A stretch of 36,225 nt of DNA from a virus: the IMG/VR virus record IMGVR_UViG_3300030329_003327, positions 1 to 36,225 of that record; one strand, written 5' to 3'. Numbering within the stretch: position 1 is the stretch's first letter; each line of letters opens with the position of its first letter. The notes beneath the pieces are model-generated. The model worked only from the letters and a program-made list of their open reading frames with translations, did no database searches and had not been told where the DNA came from. Positions 1-10,400 of the stretch are shown here, in pieces. The position numbers were made by a program, and so were the translations under genes.

Positions 1-98
1 ATTGTCAATAAGGGAATCTATAACAGCATATGATATAGGACCAAGTGGAACAAAACCAGTTGGATTTTTTGGTAAAAATATTTTAGCAGATACTGATT
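1..98. repeat. Terminal direct repeat, copy 1 (circular overlap)
   Basis: Bases 1-98 are identical to 36127-36224; the 99th base differs (t here, a at the window end). The repeat lies inside a tail gene that reads in frame through the junction. It is best read as assembler overlap of a circular or circularly permuted genome rather than as a packaged terminal repeat. Confidence 0.9.
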
Positions 99-1486
99 TG
101 ACAGAAGGAGTAACTTCTATTAATGTTCCAGATGGCTCCCTTAAAGGAAATTATTATCATTCATATACTGCAGGCTCAATAGATGAATCAGTATTCCCAT
201 TAAATACAGGAGGTGGAGATGGTGGTGAGCCAGCAACAGAAAGTAATGTTAATGGAATAATACTAGACAATATAGGTCCTTTTATTAAAATAGCTGGGGA
301 AATAACAACCACTGATGCAACAGATGCTCAATCAAATTTAAATATATCAACATCTAACTATAGATTTTCACTTTCTGCAAATACAGCTTCTACATTGTCA
401 GTTGATTTTATAGACCCAGGTTGGGTGGATGGAGCTAGACATCCATTTGAGGCAAGTAAATCTCTAGATGTAAAGCATAAATATGCCACAATGTTAAATG
501 GTAGACAATTCGTTGCTAATGTTAAAATACAGTCAGAGGGAGATATTGAGGAATATCCAAACTTTGTTATGTTTTCAGAGCCTGGAATGCCAGATGTGAT
601 TCCTGTAACTAACTTTATACAACTACAAGACCTTCAAGGTGGAGAGATAGTAGGTATAGAAACCCTAATGAATGATATAGTGGTATTTATGACTAGAGGT
701 ATATTTAGAATTAGTGTACCTAGTAATGACCCATCTAGTTGGAGTTTAGTAGAGGCTCACCCAAATATAGGCTGCTTAGGTGATAAGGCAATAGCCAAGG
801 CACCGAATGGAATCTATTTTTTAGCAGAATCAAATATATACTTTCTTAACTCAGGATTTGAAGCTATCCCCATAGGAAACCCAATAAGAGATGATTATCA
901 GTCTAAATCATTAGTATCCACTACAGCAGATAAAATGAGGCTCCACTATGATGTAAAATATAATAGAGTTTACCTAACATACGCTGTATCTACAAATACG
1001 ACATTTTATATTTATAATATAGTAAAAAATATCTGGAATACAGAGTTGCATAGTGCTGTAGAATACGATGAATTTTCTCAAACCAGAAACAATGATACTT
1101 TATTGATAGAAACTGGCTCGGATGGCTCAGGTGGTGCTGGGAGTAATAGTTATTTAAGAAACGCAGTAGACACCTCTGAGTTTAGGGATAAGGGAAGCGT
1201 TGCAATAGATATGACTGTAAAAACAGGAAAGCAACTACTAACATCTCTTGATAAAAATGCGTTCATTAGAAGGGTTAATACAATAACAGATGATGGTGGT
1301 GGTAATGGTGAATTAAACTTAGAGCTTTCTGGAGTAACCCCAACTGTAACTAAAAACGACCACCTTGTTGGAGTTCAATCAACAAGAACAAGTGCCAGGG
1401 GTAAATTTGCACAGATACAAATATCAGAGTCTACAGATGATGCAACTGCAAAAGAAATTTCAAAAGTAGATGTAGAGTATGAGTAA
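2..1486 (+). CDS. Tail tube/nozzle-like protein (gp12-like), C-terminal part
   Basis: This is the C-terminal 494 residues (about 727-1220) of the tail protein that begins at 33950 and crosses the circular junction. The first codon is TTG, but it is an internal codon: the same TTG occurs at 36128 in the frame of the upstream gene, so this is not a real start. The region has beta-rich blades typical of T7 gp12-like tail tube proteins, for example a segment with PNFVMFSEPGMPD near residue 912 followed by blades with RGIFRIS and NGIYFLAESN. The family forms the distal tail nozzle or hub that contacts the receptor and the DNA exit channel. The gene ends just before a 38-residue coiled-coil gene, with which it overlaps by 8 bases. 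Assignment to the gp12-like group is by pattern recognition and neighbourhood. Confidence 0.75.
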   Translation: MSIRESITAYDIGPSGTKPVGFFGKNILADTDLTEGVTSINVPDGSLKGNYYHSYTAGSIDESVFPLNTGGGDGGEPATESNVNGIILDNIGPFIKIAGEITTTDATDAQSNLNISTSNYRFSLSANTASTLSVDFIDPGWVDGARHPFEASKSLDVKHKYATMLNGRQFVANVKIQSEGDIEEYPNFVMFSEPGMPDVIPVTNFIQLQDLQGGEIVGIETLMNDIVVFMTRGIFRISVPSNDPSSWSLVEAHPNIGCLGDKAIAKAPNGIYFLAESNIYFLNSGFEAIPIGNPIRDDYQSKSLVSTTADKMRLHYDVKYNRVYLTYAVSTNTTFYIYNIVKNIWNTELHSAVEYDEFSQTRNNDTLLIETGSDGSGGAGSNSYLRNAVDTSEFRDKGSVAIDMTVKTGKQLLTSLDKNAFIRRVNTITDDGGGNGELNLELSGVTPTVTKNDHLVGVQSTRTSARGKFAQIQISESTDDATAKEISKVDVEYE

Positions 1487-1595
1487 TATAGGTTATAAAT
1501 CTCAAGACGCAGAAATAAACAAATTAATTGCTAGATTACAGCAGATAATATCTAACTTAGAAGCAAGAATTAGAAAATTAGAAAAGGCAGGTTAA
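1479..1595 (+). CDS. Small coiled-coil protein, 38 aa
   Basis: A 38-residue frame starts at an ATG inside the end of the tail gene and stops two bases before the next ATG. From residue 10 on it is one continuous heptad-like helix (AEINKLIARLQQII, then NLEARIRKLEKAG), so it should form a coiled coil. Such tiny helical proteins are common between tail genes of podoviruses, but I recognise no family. Tight packing between two tail genes supports translation. It could be a minor virion or assembly protein; that is inference. Confidence 0.55.
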   Translation: MSNIGYKSQDAEINKLIARLQQIISNLEARIRKLEKAG

Positions 1596-1596
1596 T

Positions 1597-2556
1597 ATGA
1601 TATGGGATAAATTAGTAGACAGATGTTTACTTTTTACAGATGCACCTAGTGGGCTTTTAAAAGAGCTTTTAAAGGAAGCAGAGATGGAGCTAGCAAATAA
1701 GCTTGAGCTTTACGATTCTTTGTATACAATTACTATACCGAGCACAGCAAATGGAGCAGGTATATATACTCACAGGACTACAGCAGCAGACCATAATTAT
1801 ATGAAGCTACCTCAAGATTATATCAGAGATGTATCGGTATCACATCAAGGAAGAAAGCTTAAAAAAGTTTCAGAGCAAGAAATACACAGAAAATCAGATG
1901 GAACACTCTCTGAGGGAACCCCATCTGCATACGCAATATCTAGTGACTATATAATATTTGATACCAATGTATCATCAGGGGATTTATTTGTTTTACATTA
2001 TAAGTCTAGGATAACAGAGCTATCTACAGCAAAGATAGTTAATGTTTTTAGATATGACCAAGCCAATGACCATATTTACTTAGACACTTTACTTGGCTCT
2101 GCATTAGATGGGAAGAAGATAACTTTTGAGAACCAAATAAAGGCATTGTCAGCAGGGCAAAACACATCGCTAAGGTCGGCTCCAGGAATGATGGACATAT
2201 ATAGAGGCAATAAACCACAGCAAGACCCTGCATCAATAAGCATATTAGAGATTCCAGAGATTATGGGCTCAAGATATACAGTGGCAGCTTTTTCAGGTTC
2301 AGATTCATTATCAGGGAGTGCTTGGACGAGTATGGATGGAGCCAATGCAATGCTATATAATTATAGGGATATTGCCCCATTGATACCAGAGCAGTTCCAT
2401 ACAGACCTTTGTAATTATGCAATAGCTATAGCAAACGCTAAAACCTCGCCAGAAATGTACAATCAATACTGGTCACAGTGGATGCTTAATATGGATAATT
2501 TAATAAACGAGGCACAGGATAGAGATTTAATATTCAGTATTAGGGAGGAAATTTAA
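1597..2556 (+). CDS. Phage adaptor/tail tubular-like protein
   Basis: A 319-residue protein directly after the tail-nozzle gene. The N-terminal 40 residues form an amphipathic helix (EAEMELANKLELYDS) and a central beta region includes KLPQDYIRDVSV and FVLHYKSR. The C-terminal helices include FHTDLCNYAIAIANAKTSPE and a YNQYWSQW segment. This helix-beta-helix layout with a final hydrophobic helix pair is typical of phage adaptor or gp11-like proteins joining portal and tail. It is the second such protein in the genome; the other is at 33336. The ATG at 1597 follows two bases after the previous stop. The stop overlaps the next start (TAATG). Confidence 0.6.
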   Translation: MIWDKLVDRCLLFTDAPSGLLKELLKEAEMELANKLELYDSLYTITIPSTANGAGIYTHRTTAADHNYMKLPQDYIRDVSVSHQGRKLKKVSEQEIHRKSDGTLSEGTPSAYAISSDYIIFDTNVSSGDLFVLHYKSRITELSTAKIVNVFRYDQANDHIYLDTLLGSALDGKKITFENQIKALSAGQNTSLRSAPGMMDIYRGNKPQQDPASISILEIPEIMGSRYTVAAFSGSDSLSGSAWTSMDGANAMLYNYRDIAPLIPEQFHTDLCNYAIAIANAKTSPEMYNQYWSQWMLNMDNLINEAQDRDLIFSIREEI

Positions 2557-3407
2557 TGTCATTAGCAACAGCAGCTTCGGCAGTAATTAAGGGCGTTACA
2601 GCAGCAGCCGATAGAAGACTATCTTTAGATTTAATAAATAAAAAGAAAAAAGCAGAATTAAAGCAATTAAAAGAGCAGCAGGAAATGAGTCCAGCAGAGG
2701 CTTCAGCGATGGCAAGGCTTCGTAAGGGAGCAGAGCAAGGAACAATAGATGTAGGTCAAGCAACATCTCAGCTTGCACAGCCTCTTTACCAACAAGGTGA
2801 GGTACAAGAAGCCCAAGCGATGGGTAATATAACTGCACAAGGATTAGAGGGCTCTATAATAGCCCAAGAAACCTCAAGGAAAATAGGTTCTGATGTTAGG
2901 GCAGAGATTGCCAATCAAGCAAGGCAAATTGCAATGCAAAATCAAAAAACAAAGCAAGATTCTGAAGCTAAATTACAAGAGGCACTATTTAGAAGAGGCG
3001 AATTATTAAGAAATCTAGCAGCAAAACGTGCACAAGTAAAAACATCTGCTGATATAGCTAAAAAAGAAACCAAGCTAAAATTTACTAGGGATATAATGGA
3101 TATTGCTGGAGGTGATTTCCTTGACCTCTTTGACGAAGATGGAATAGGTGGGTTATTTAAGAAAGATGAGGAGATTAAAAATGAAAAACCTTCAGATATA
3201 ACATTAAAAGAAAATATTGACTTAGTTGGAAAGTCCTTGTCTGGGATAAATATATACGAATTTGATTATATAAATAAATCTTATGGTAAGGGTCGTTATA
3301 GGGGAGTTATGGCACAAGAAGTCCCACAAGCCTCTATTTTAAAGGAGAATGGATATTTGTCTGTTGATTACTCTAAAATTGATGTAGATTTTGAAAGGAT
3401 AGATTAA
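2556..3407 (+). CDS. Internal virion-like protein with C-terminal S74 intramolecular chaperone
   Basis: 283 residues in two parts. Residues 1-200 are helical, Ala/Gln/Lys-rich and resemble small core proteins of podoviruses (an AAASAVIKG-type start, then long coiled coil). From residue 213 to the end it carries a Peptidase_S74/ICA domain: SDITLKENI, then GINIYEFDYI, GRYRGVMAQEVP and NGYLSVDYSKID. In this family the Ser of SDxxLK and the Lys five residues later form the self-cleavage dyad that frees the chaperone; both are present here (S213, K218). The family normally caps trimeric fibres, so its presence on an internal-type protein is odd. The protein may trimerise and release about 70 residues. 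The ATG overlaps the previous stop. Confidence 0.7.
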   Translation: MSLATAASAVIKGVTAAADRRLSLDLINKKKKAELKQLKEQQEMSPAEASAMARLRKGAEQGTIDVGQATSQLAQPLYQQGEVQEAQAMGNITAQGLEGSIIAQETSRKIGSDVRAEIANQARQIAMQNQKTKQDSEAKLQEALFRRGELLRNLAAKRAQVKTSADIAKKETKLKFTRDIMDIAGGDFLDLFDEDGIGGLFKKDEEIKNEKPSDITLKENIDLVGKSLSGINIYEFDYINKSYGKGRYRGVMAQEVPQASILKENGYLSVDYSKIDVDFERID

Positions 3408-4406
3408 ATGGCAAGAAAGAAGAAAAGTATAGACTTAGAGGGATATCTAACTAAACTTCAAAGTGAAAAGTATAAGAATAAGCTACCTAAGCCAGAAAAT
3501 GGGTATTTCAGGTTTACTCAATTAGCTAAGATTAAAGGATTTGGGCTCAAAAAGGGAGCGTTTCAATATTTTGTAGTTATAGATAGAAATGGAAATGCCA
3601 TAGATTTAGTTCACGAAGATGATTATGAGTCTAAAAAACAAGATTACGTAGGGCTCGCAAATAATATAAATATTAAAGAAGAACAGGAATTGAAAAAAAA
3701 GAAATTAATTGCAGAAGAAGAATTAAAACTTGGTATAGAGAGAGAAAAAAACGAGAAATTGCTCAAAGAATTAAGAAGTGACTCTGAAAAGATAGATGGC
3801 AGATTTAATGATGCCCAAAAAAGATACCTTGAAGCAAGGAAGGCTTTAGAGGATTATGTTGCAGAAGAGATAAAAGTTAATAAAAATAGACCAGCTTATC
3901 AAAGAAAGCTTAGAGAGCTACAAAACACAGCAGAATATAAAATATTAGCACAAGATGAGATTGATGCACTGAAAAGGTTTTTTAAGGTATCAAATGCTCT
4001 ATCTGGACTATCAGAGGAGCTTGCAGCATCAGACCAAAACTATCAAGCTATAGACTACAACAAAAAGGTGCAAGATATAGTTACAGAGCCCACAGGTCTT
4101 TTTGGCACGATGGCAGGTAAGCCCAGAAGAATCCCAGAAGGAGACCCAGGGAGTATAGACCGAAACCGTATAAGAGATTATAGGTCCCAAGCTGATGTGG
4201 AAAGAGAATTAGCTCAAAAGCACGCAGGCGTTGCCACTGGAGTTTTAGAGGGTGCAGGAGAGGGGGAATCTAGTGAAGATTACTCTCAAAGGATGCTTAG
4301 AACTGTATCTGCACCAGAACCAGAGAAAACCCCATACGAGACATTTAGCACAGACGAACTATTAGAATTACTAATCAAAGAAAATAAAAAGAAAACTGGT
4401 CAATAA
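3408..4406 (+). CDS. Putative internal virion protein, coiled coil
   Basis: 332 residues, very rich in Lys and Glu. Residues 1-75 are a small mixed domain (FRFTQLAKIKGFG, FQYFVVIDRNGNAIDLVHED) and residues 88-200 are long charged helices. A Gly/Pro-rich stretch follows (TEPTGLFGTMAGKPRRIPEGDPGS), and a last helix begins at about 310 (STDELLELLIKENKKK). I recognise no family. Its position between the S74 protein and the giant polyvalent protein, with end-to-start contact on both sides, suggests a minor core or ejection protein. It begins immediately after the previous stop, and its TAATG stop overlaps the next start. Confidence 0.5.
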   Translation: MARKKKSIDLEGYLTKLQSEKYKNKLPKPENGYFRFTQLAKIKGFGLKKGAFQYFVVIDRNGNAIDLVHEDDYESKKQDYVGLANNINIKEEQELKKKKLIAEEELKLGIEREKNEKLLKELRSDSEKIDGRFNDAQKRYLEARKALEDYVAEEIKVNKNRPAYQRKLRELQNTAEYKILAQDEIDALKRFFKVSNALSGLSEELAASDQNYQAIDYNKKVQDIVTEPTGLFGTMAGKPRRIPEGDPGSIDRNRIRDYRSQADVERELAQKHAGVATGVLEGAGEGESSEDYSQRMLRTVSAPEPEKTPYETFSTDELLELLIKENKKKTGQ

Positions 4407-7400
4407 TGGCACTATTCCAGCGTAAAGACATAAATGAATCTGAGAAGAGGATTTTTGATGCACTATGGAAGCGTTACCAAGAGAACCCTGAACAATTCTC
4501 TGAAACTCAAGTAAACGCCCTAAATGAATTAAATAAAAGACTTACTCCAGAGACAACCCCTGATGAGATATATGACCCAAAAGAATTAGTTGATGAAATG
4601 AGGGGAAGTGACCCAGGGGAGAGGAAAAAGGTACTTTCTGATGTTGAAAGAGAATTTGAAAGAAGAAAGGGTCCATCTAATAAAGAAGAGTTTGACAAAC
4701 TTGGATACCAAAGATTAAAACCAGAAAAGAAAAAACCTTTAGGGTTCTTAAAGAATATATTTAAAAAAGAACAAAAACAACCAGAAGCTGCCACAGAGAC
4801 TACAGAGCCTACTACAAAGGAACCAGAAGAACCAAAATCTACACTAACTATAGAAGATGCTAAATACTGGTACAATAGAGCACTAGAAGATAATGCACAC
4901 GGTGGCAAATCTTTTGAAGAATGGCTTAAGTCTGACTCAAGCTTTAAGCATCTGGTAGAAGCTCCACCCTCATCTACAAATGTAAGCGATATTATTGATA
5001 AAGATGAAAGTCAAAAAATTGCGAAACAAACCTCTGTTGAATTAGAGCCAGAAGTAGAGAGTGGGTGGGCATTAAATATATCAGACAATCCTGTATTAAA
5101 CTCAAATAATCATTATAATGTATATGGAAAATCTTATACTCCACCACAAGGGGGGATAGATATATTTAACGACCCTGCTGAAGCATATGATGCTTGGGTG
5201 AGAGAACTTACGATACGTTCAGCTCCAGTAGAAAAAGGGGGCTTAGGTGAAATACAAGAGGGAACTGGAACATATCCATTTATAGTAGGAGTATCCCCTC
5301 TTCAGTATTGGATAGAACAAGGAGTTCTTGATTTTGATTTACCATTTGATGAGCAAGTAGAGTTATTTAAAAAGGCAATAGAGAGTGGAAAATTAACGAA
5401 AGAGCTTAGAATAAGAGAAAAAGATAAAGATTTTGATTATCCAGAATATGGAACTCAGTTTGCTAATTTATTAACCTTACCAGATAGTATAGATGAGCTA
5501 AGAAGACAGAGGGGTAAAGATTGGGATTTATTTTATGAAGTTGTTGGAGAACAAGCAGAGACAGCTCGTTATTTCTTTAAATTATTAAAAGCATATAAAA
5601 AAGATGGTAGTCTTGAAAGTGCAAGAGCCTTAAATGAGTTTTATGAGGATTTAGTCCCTATTGCTAAAGAGAGTGGGCGAAGGACTAGGGACTTTAGAGA
5701 TGCTGTTGTTTACTACGCAAAGCACCCAGACAAACTAGTTCCATTTTATAGTGGCTACAAAGAAGCAGAAGAGCTGGGTAGGGCTTTATTTATCTTACAG
5801 GCATATGAAGCTACAGGTGAAATGCCATCAGAAGAAGATATGGAGTTTTTGCGTTACATTGATGATAAGGATTTCTCTGATGACCCTTCAACTACAGCAG
5901 CTAAAATTATTGATGTCTTTGGACAAATGGTTCCATTTGCTGGAGAATTAAAGGGTCTTAATGTTGTTGGTGGTATGGTAAATATATTTGGTCAGAAGGT
6001 GGGCAAGAAGTATGTAGGTGATGCAATTAGAGGTCAAATAAAAAAGGTATTGTCTTCAAAAATAGGTAAAACAGGAATAGCAATAACAAAAACAGGAGTG
6101 CTTGTAGAGGGTGGATATAGAGCAGATGCTTCAAAGAACAAAAGACTCCTTCATAATTATCAGATAAATGATGATGAGATAATCGTAAGTGACGATAAGG
6201 TCAGCGAAGAAGATGCAGAGAGGTGGGGTAAGGCAGATGCTTACATAGAATATCTTTCAGAGATGAGTGGTGGGGCACTTAGAGTATTTGGAGCAGGAGC
6301 AAAAAATTTAGTAACAAAAGCTATATCAAAGGTTACAAAGATTGCAAGTAAAGGTGAAAAAGACTTAATTATTGGTCAGTCTATGGCAAGTGCAATTAGG
6401 AGATATATAGAAAAGGCAGTACCTGGTGTAAAGATAGATAAAAAAACATTAAACAATATACGAAAAGAATTACAGAAGTTTGGCTACGATGGGTTCCTAG
6501 AAGAGCTTGGTGAGGAAAGATTAGGGGAAGTAATGAGAGCTTTCTTATATCAGCTAACAGAGTCTGGTATAGTAGAGGGATTTGATAACCCTGAATATGT
6601 AGATAATATTTGGACTATGCTATCATCTGGCGAGTATGCCAAGTTTGGCGAACAGATGCTAATAGAAATGGTGGCACTAGGAACACCTGGAACGGTTGCA
6701 GGGTTATATTCTATTGATGCACGGAAGGGCAAAGAAGAAGATTTAAAATCATCACAACCAGAATTTGTTTCAAAAGTAGAAGAGTCTAATAAAAAAGCAG
6801 AAGAAGTAAAAGTAGAAGTAGAAGAGACAAGTAAAAAAATTGATAAAGAGGGCGTTGAGTCTTTATCAGAAGAAGAGTTTACAAAGCATATTGAAAATGT
6901 AAATGAAGTAAACAACAATCACACTTTAAATACTTTAAACGAGCTTTTAATTGAAGACCCTGCTTTAGCTAAAGAATTAGATTTATCAGAAGTAAACCTT
7001 GAAGAAGAAATTATAAAAACAGCCGAACAATTAGAGGCTGAAGGTGTTAGTGTTGAGGGTGAGGGAATGGATGTTGACCAAAAGACCTTTGTTGCTAGAG
7101 GATACACCGTTCTTGCTAATTTAAAATTAAAACTAGGATTAGGTAAGGGAGCTAATTACGATACTGTTGTAGAGGAGTATTATGGTATTGTTCGTAGAGG
7201 TGGCTTATCAAAAGAGCAAGAAGAAATATATAATCAACATTACGAAAAGTACAAGACTGACGCAGAATACAGAAAAGAAATAAACCAATTTATTAATGAT
7301 ATGGCAGAGAAAATGGGTAATCCTATTGAGGTTGCCGATGTGAACCAAACCTTATCTTATGATAAACTATTTGATAAAGAGGGCAAGTCTTACGAGTACA

Positions 7401-10400
7401 AGAGTAACCAAGATAAAAAGAACCACCAAGCAGACTCTATATTTGAGTATATAAAGAACCTATTTAGTGGAGTATTTGATAATGTAGATAAATCAATCCA
7501 AGATGTATACAAAAAGGTAAGAGACCGTAGACTAGAGGTGTCAGCCAAAAGAGCACAAACTACCCAGGAGCGTAGAGATGCTAGAAGGCAGGAGCGTAAA
7601 ACCAAAGCCGAGGCAAAGAAAGAACGCAGAGAAAAGAAGAGAGAGGAAAGAAAAGCTAAGGTTGATAAAAAGAAAGAGCGTAGAGAAAAAAAGAGAGAAG
7701 AAGCTAGAGCAAAGAAGAAACCTTTAGGTAAAGGTGTAGACCCACCTAAAAAAGTTAAGAAAATTGATGAAAAAACTAAAAAAGGTAAACCAAGCTACCA
7801 GCTTACCCCTATAGGATATCAATCAGGCAAAGGTCCATCTAAAAAAGATAACATAAATATGATGTTTGGTAGAGAAACTGGACATTTCGGTTCTGGAACA
7901 TATTTTTTTGGAAGCGAGAAAGAAGCTAAAAAACACGCTAGGGGTCGTAAACGACCTATAACAGAAATAAATCTAGAGGGTAAGAATTTATTTAGACCTT
8001 TTGATATGAAGAGAGGGGGCGAAACTTTTAAGGCTGGTGGAAATTTTGGAATGGCAAATGAGCTCCATTGGATTTTGAGATATGTAAATGAGGCATCCTA
8101 TAAAATAGGAGATTATGATGCTAAAAATAATCCAAACTCCATTTCTTGGAGAGATAATCCAACTGGAATATCAAAGCGTCTAGAATCGTGGACAGGATTA
8201 AAAGCCTCACCAAAAATGGTAGATGAGGTTATCCAAGAGGTTAGGGCAGAGATAGAGGCTAATGCTGGTTTTGGTGGACTCAAAACAGAAACAGCCTCAA
8301 CAAGACTTATGAGAAGACTGGGTTTTGATGGCATAGATATGAGAGGAATAGAGGGATTTGATAATGCTAATTTTGGAAGTGTTTTATATGCTGATAAACC
8401 CACTAAAGACCCAAGAATAAGCTACCAGCTTACCCCTATAGAAAAACCAACACTATACTCACCAGCCTTACGAGCTATAGAGAACCTACCTCAGAAATCT
8501 ATAAAGGCTCGTGGATTAATGAATCTATTTAAAAGAGCACAAGTTCCTCCAGTAGAACTAGATTGGCTAGGTATCAAAGAATGGGCTCAAGAAAACTATA
8601 AACCTATAGACAGAATCCCCAAAGAACATATAATAGAGTTCATAAAACAAAACGAGTCTGAGGTAATAGATGTTACATTGGGAGAAGTAGAGTTATCTAA
8701 TGAAGATAAAAATAAGATTAGTAAATTAGGTTGGAATCCAAAATACTGGAAGTATGATGAGGATAACCCTGCAGCGTCAGAAGGATTTGCCCCAAAATCT
8801 TTAGAGAAAGAAAATGAAGAATACCAAGATATTTTTTATAGACCTAAAGAAAATATTTATGTAGTTGAAACTTTTGATGGAGAATATTCTGATAAAAAAC
8901 AATTAACAGAAGAAGAATATCAAGATTTATATGATAAGGGTAAAATAAAAACGCCTCCAATTCACAACGCTATTAGTAATTTCTCAGGTTTGTATACACC
9001 ACCTAAATTTGAAAAGTTAACTATGGTAGGTGGAGAGGACTACAAAGAACTCCTTGTTAGGCACCCAGATGGAACCTATATAAAGCCATCACACTGGGAT
9101 ATCCCTGGTATTATAGTGTCCTTGCGTTTAACCACAAGATTTGACACCGAAGGGAACAAAGTATTATTCATTGAAGAGATACAATCAGACTGGACATCAG
9201 AGGCTCATAAGCTAAGAACTAAAGAAGTTAATAGGCTAATCAATAAAGGTATGTCCAAAAAAGCAGCAGAGAAGAAGGTACCAAAAGACTTTGGGTATGT
9301 AACAAGAAAGACACAAGCTGATTATGATAAAGCATTAAAAGAAGCTCAAGCAGAAGAGAAGAAATTAAGAAAAGAACTATATGATTATGTGATAGAAAAC
9401 AACCTTTCCGCAGATGTTGTCCAGTCAGCAATAGAAAATGCAGTTAGAGAGGCGTTTGATTATGCAAAACCCCCAATAATAGATGCTTATTTAGATAAAC
9501 TTGAGGATAAAGATGTTGCTAAATTTAGAGGTCACTATGGTCCGCTTGAAGTAAATAAAACTCAAGCGAAAAAAATAATGAAGCTCTGGGCTCAAATATC
9601 AACACCAAGTGCATTAACTCAACCTAAGGGTATGCAAGACACCCCATACAAAGATGGTTGGATTAAGCTAGGTGTAAAGAAAGCTATATTGCACGCTGTG
9701 AACAACAACTTTGATAAGATAGCAGTCCCTACACACGAGCAGATAGCAGATATGTTTGATGTATCTAAGAGTATATCTACAATACGATACTCTCCTATAG
9801 ACCCAAATGCAAAAAGAAGTGAAGCTGGATATGGAAGATTTCAAGTAGAAGTATTTGATAAATCAGATAATAAAATTGAAGATATACCTATGTATAATAC
9901 CCCTGAACAGCTAGAGAACTATCTTGGTAAAGGAATAGTAGACAAAATGATTGCTGGTGAAGGTGAGAAGTTTGAAGGCCCAGGTGGTGGTATAGAATTA
10001 TCAGGGCTAGACCTAAGAACCCCAGCTCCATTTATGGAAAAAATATACGATGCACTAGCTAACACACTAGCCAAACAAGGAAGAAGACTAGGTGGTAAGT
10101 CAGGGACTACAGATATAGTTATAGAGCCGAATGCTATGATGGCAGAATTAGATACAAAAAATCCCATCATCCCACAAGACTTAAAAGATAAGCAAGAATA
10201 TGAAGAGGCTTTAACATCAAAAGCATCAGTGGATAATTTTGTTAAAGAAGGAAAAGGAATCCCTGTCAAAAGAAAATCTCTTACCCTTACAGACCCCCTT
10301 AAAGACAAAGTAAGAAGAACTGGTATACCTTCATTCCAGTTAGCTCCAGTAGAAGACGCACTTGATATATATGATGATATCACAGGTAAAGAGAAATTTG

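Noticed and set aside
1-98. Terminal repeat as a true T7-like packaged repeat
   Set aside because: It lies inside a tail gene whose frame continues through it, as expected for assembly overlap; T7-like repeats lie between transcription units.
4507-4908. 133-codon minus-strand open frame
   Set aside because: Ser/Phe-rich mirror of the charged N-terminus of the giant protein; no supporting signals.
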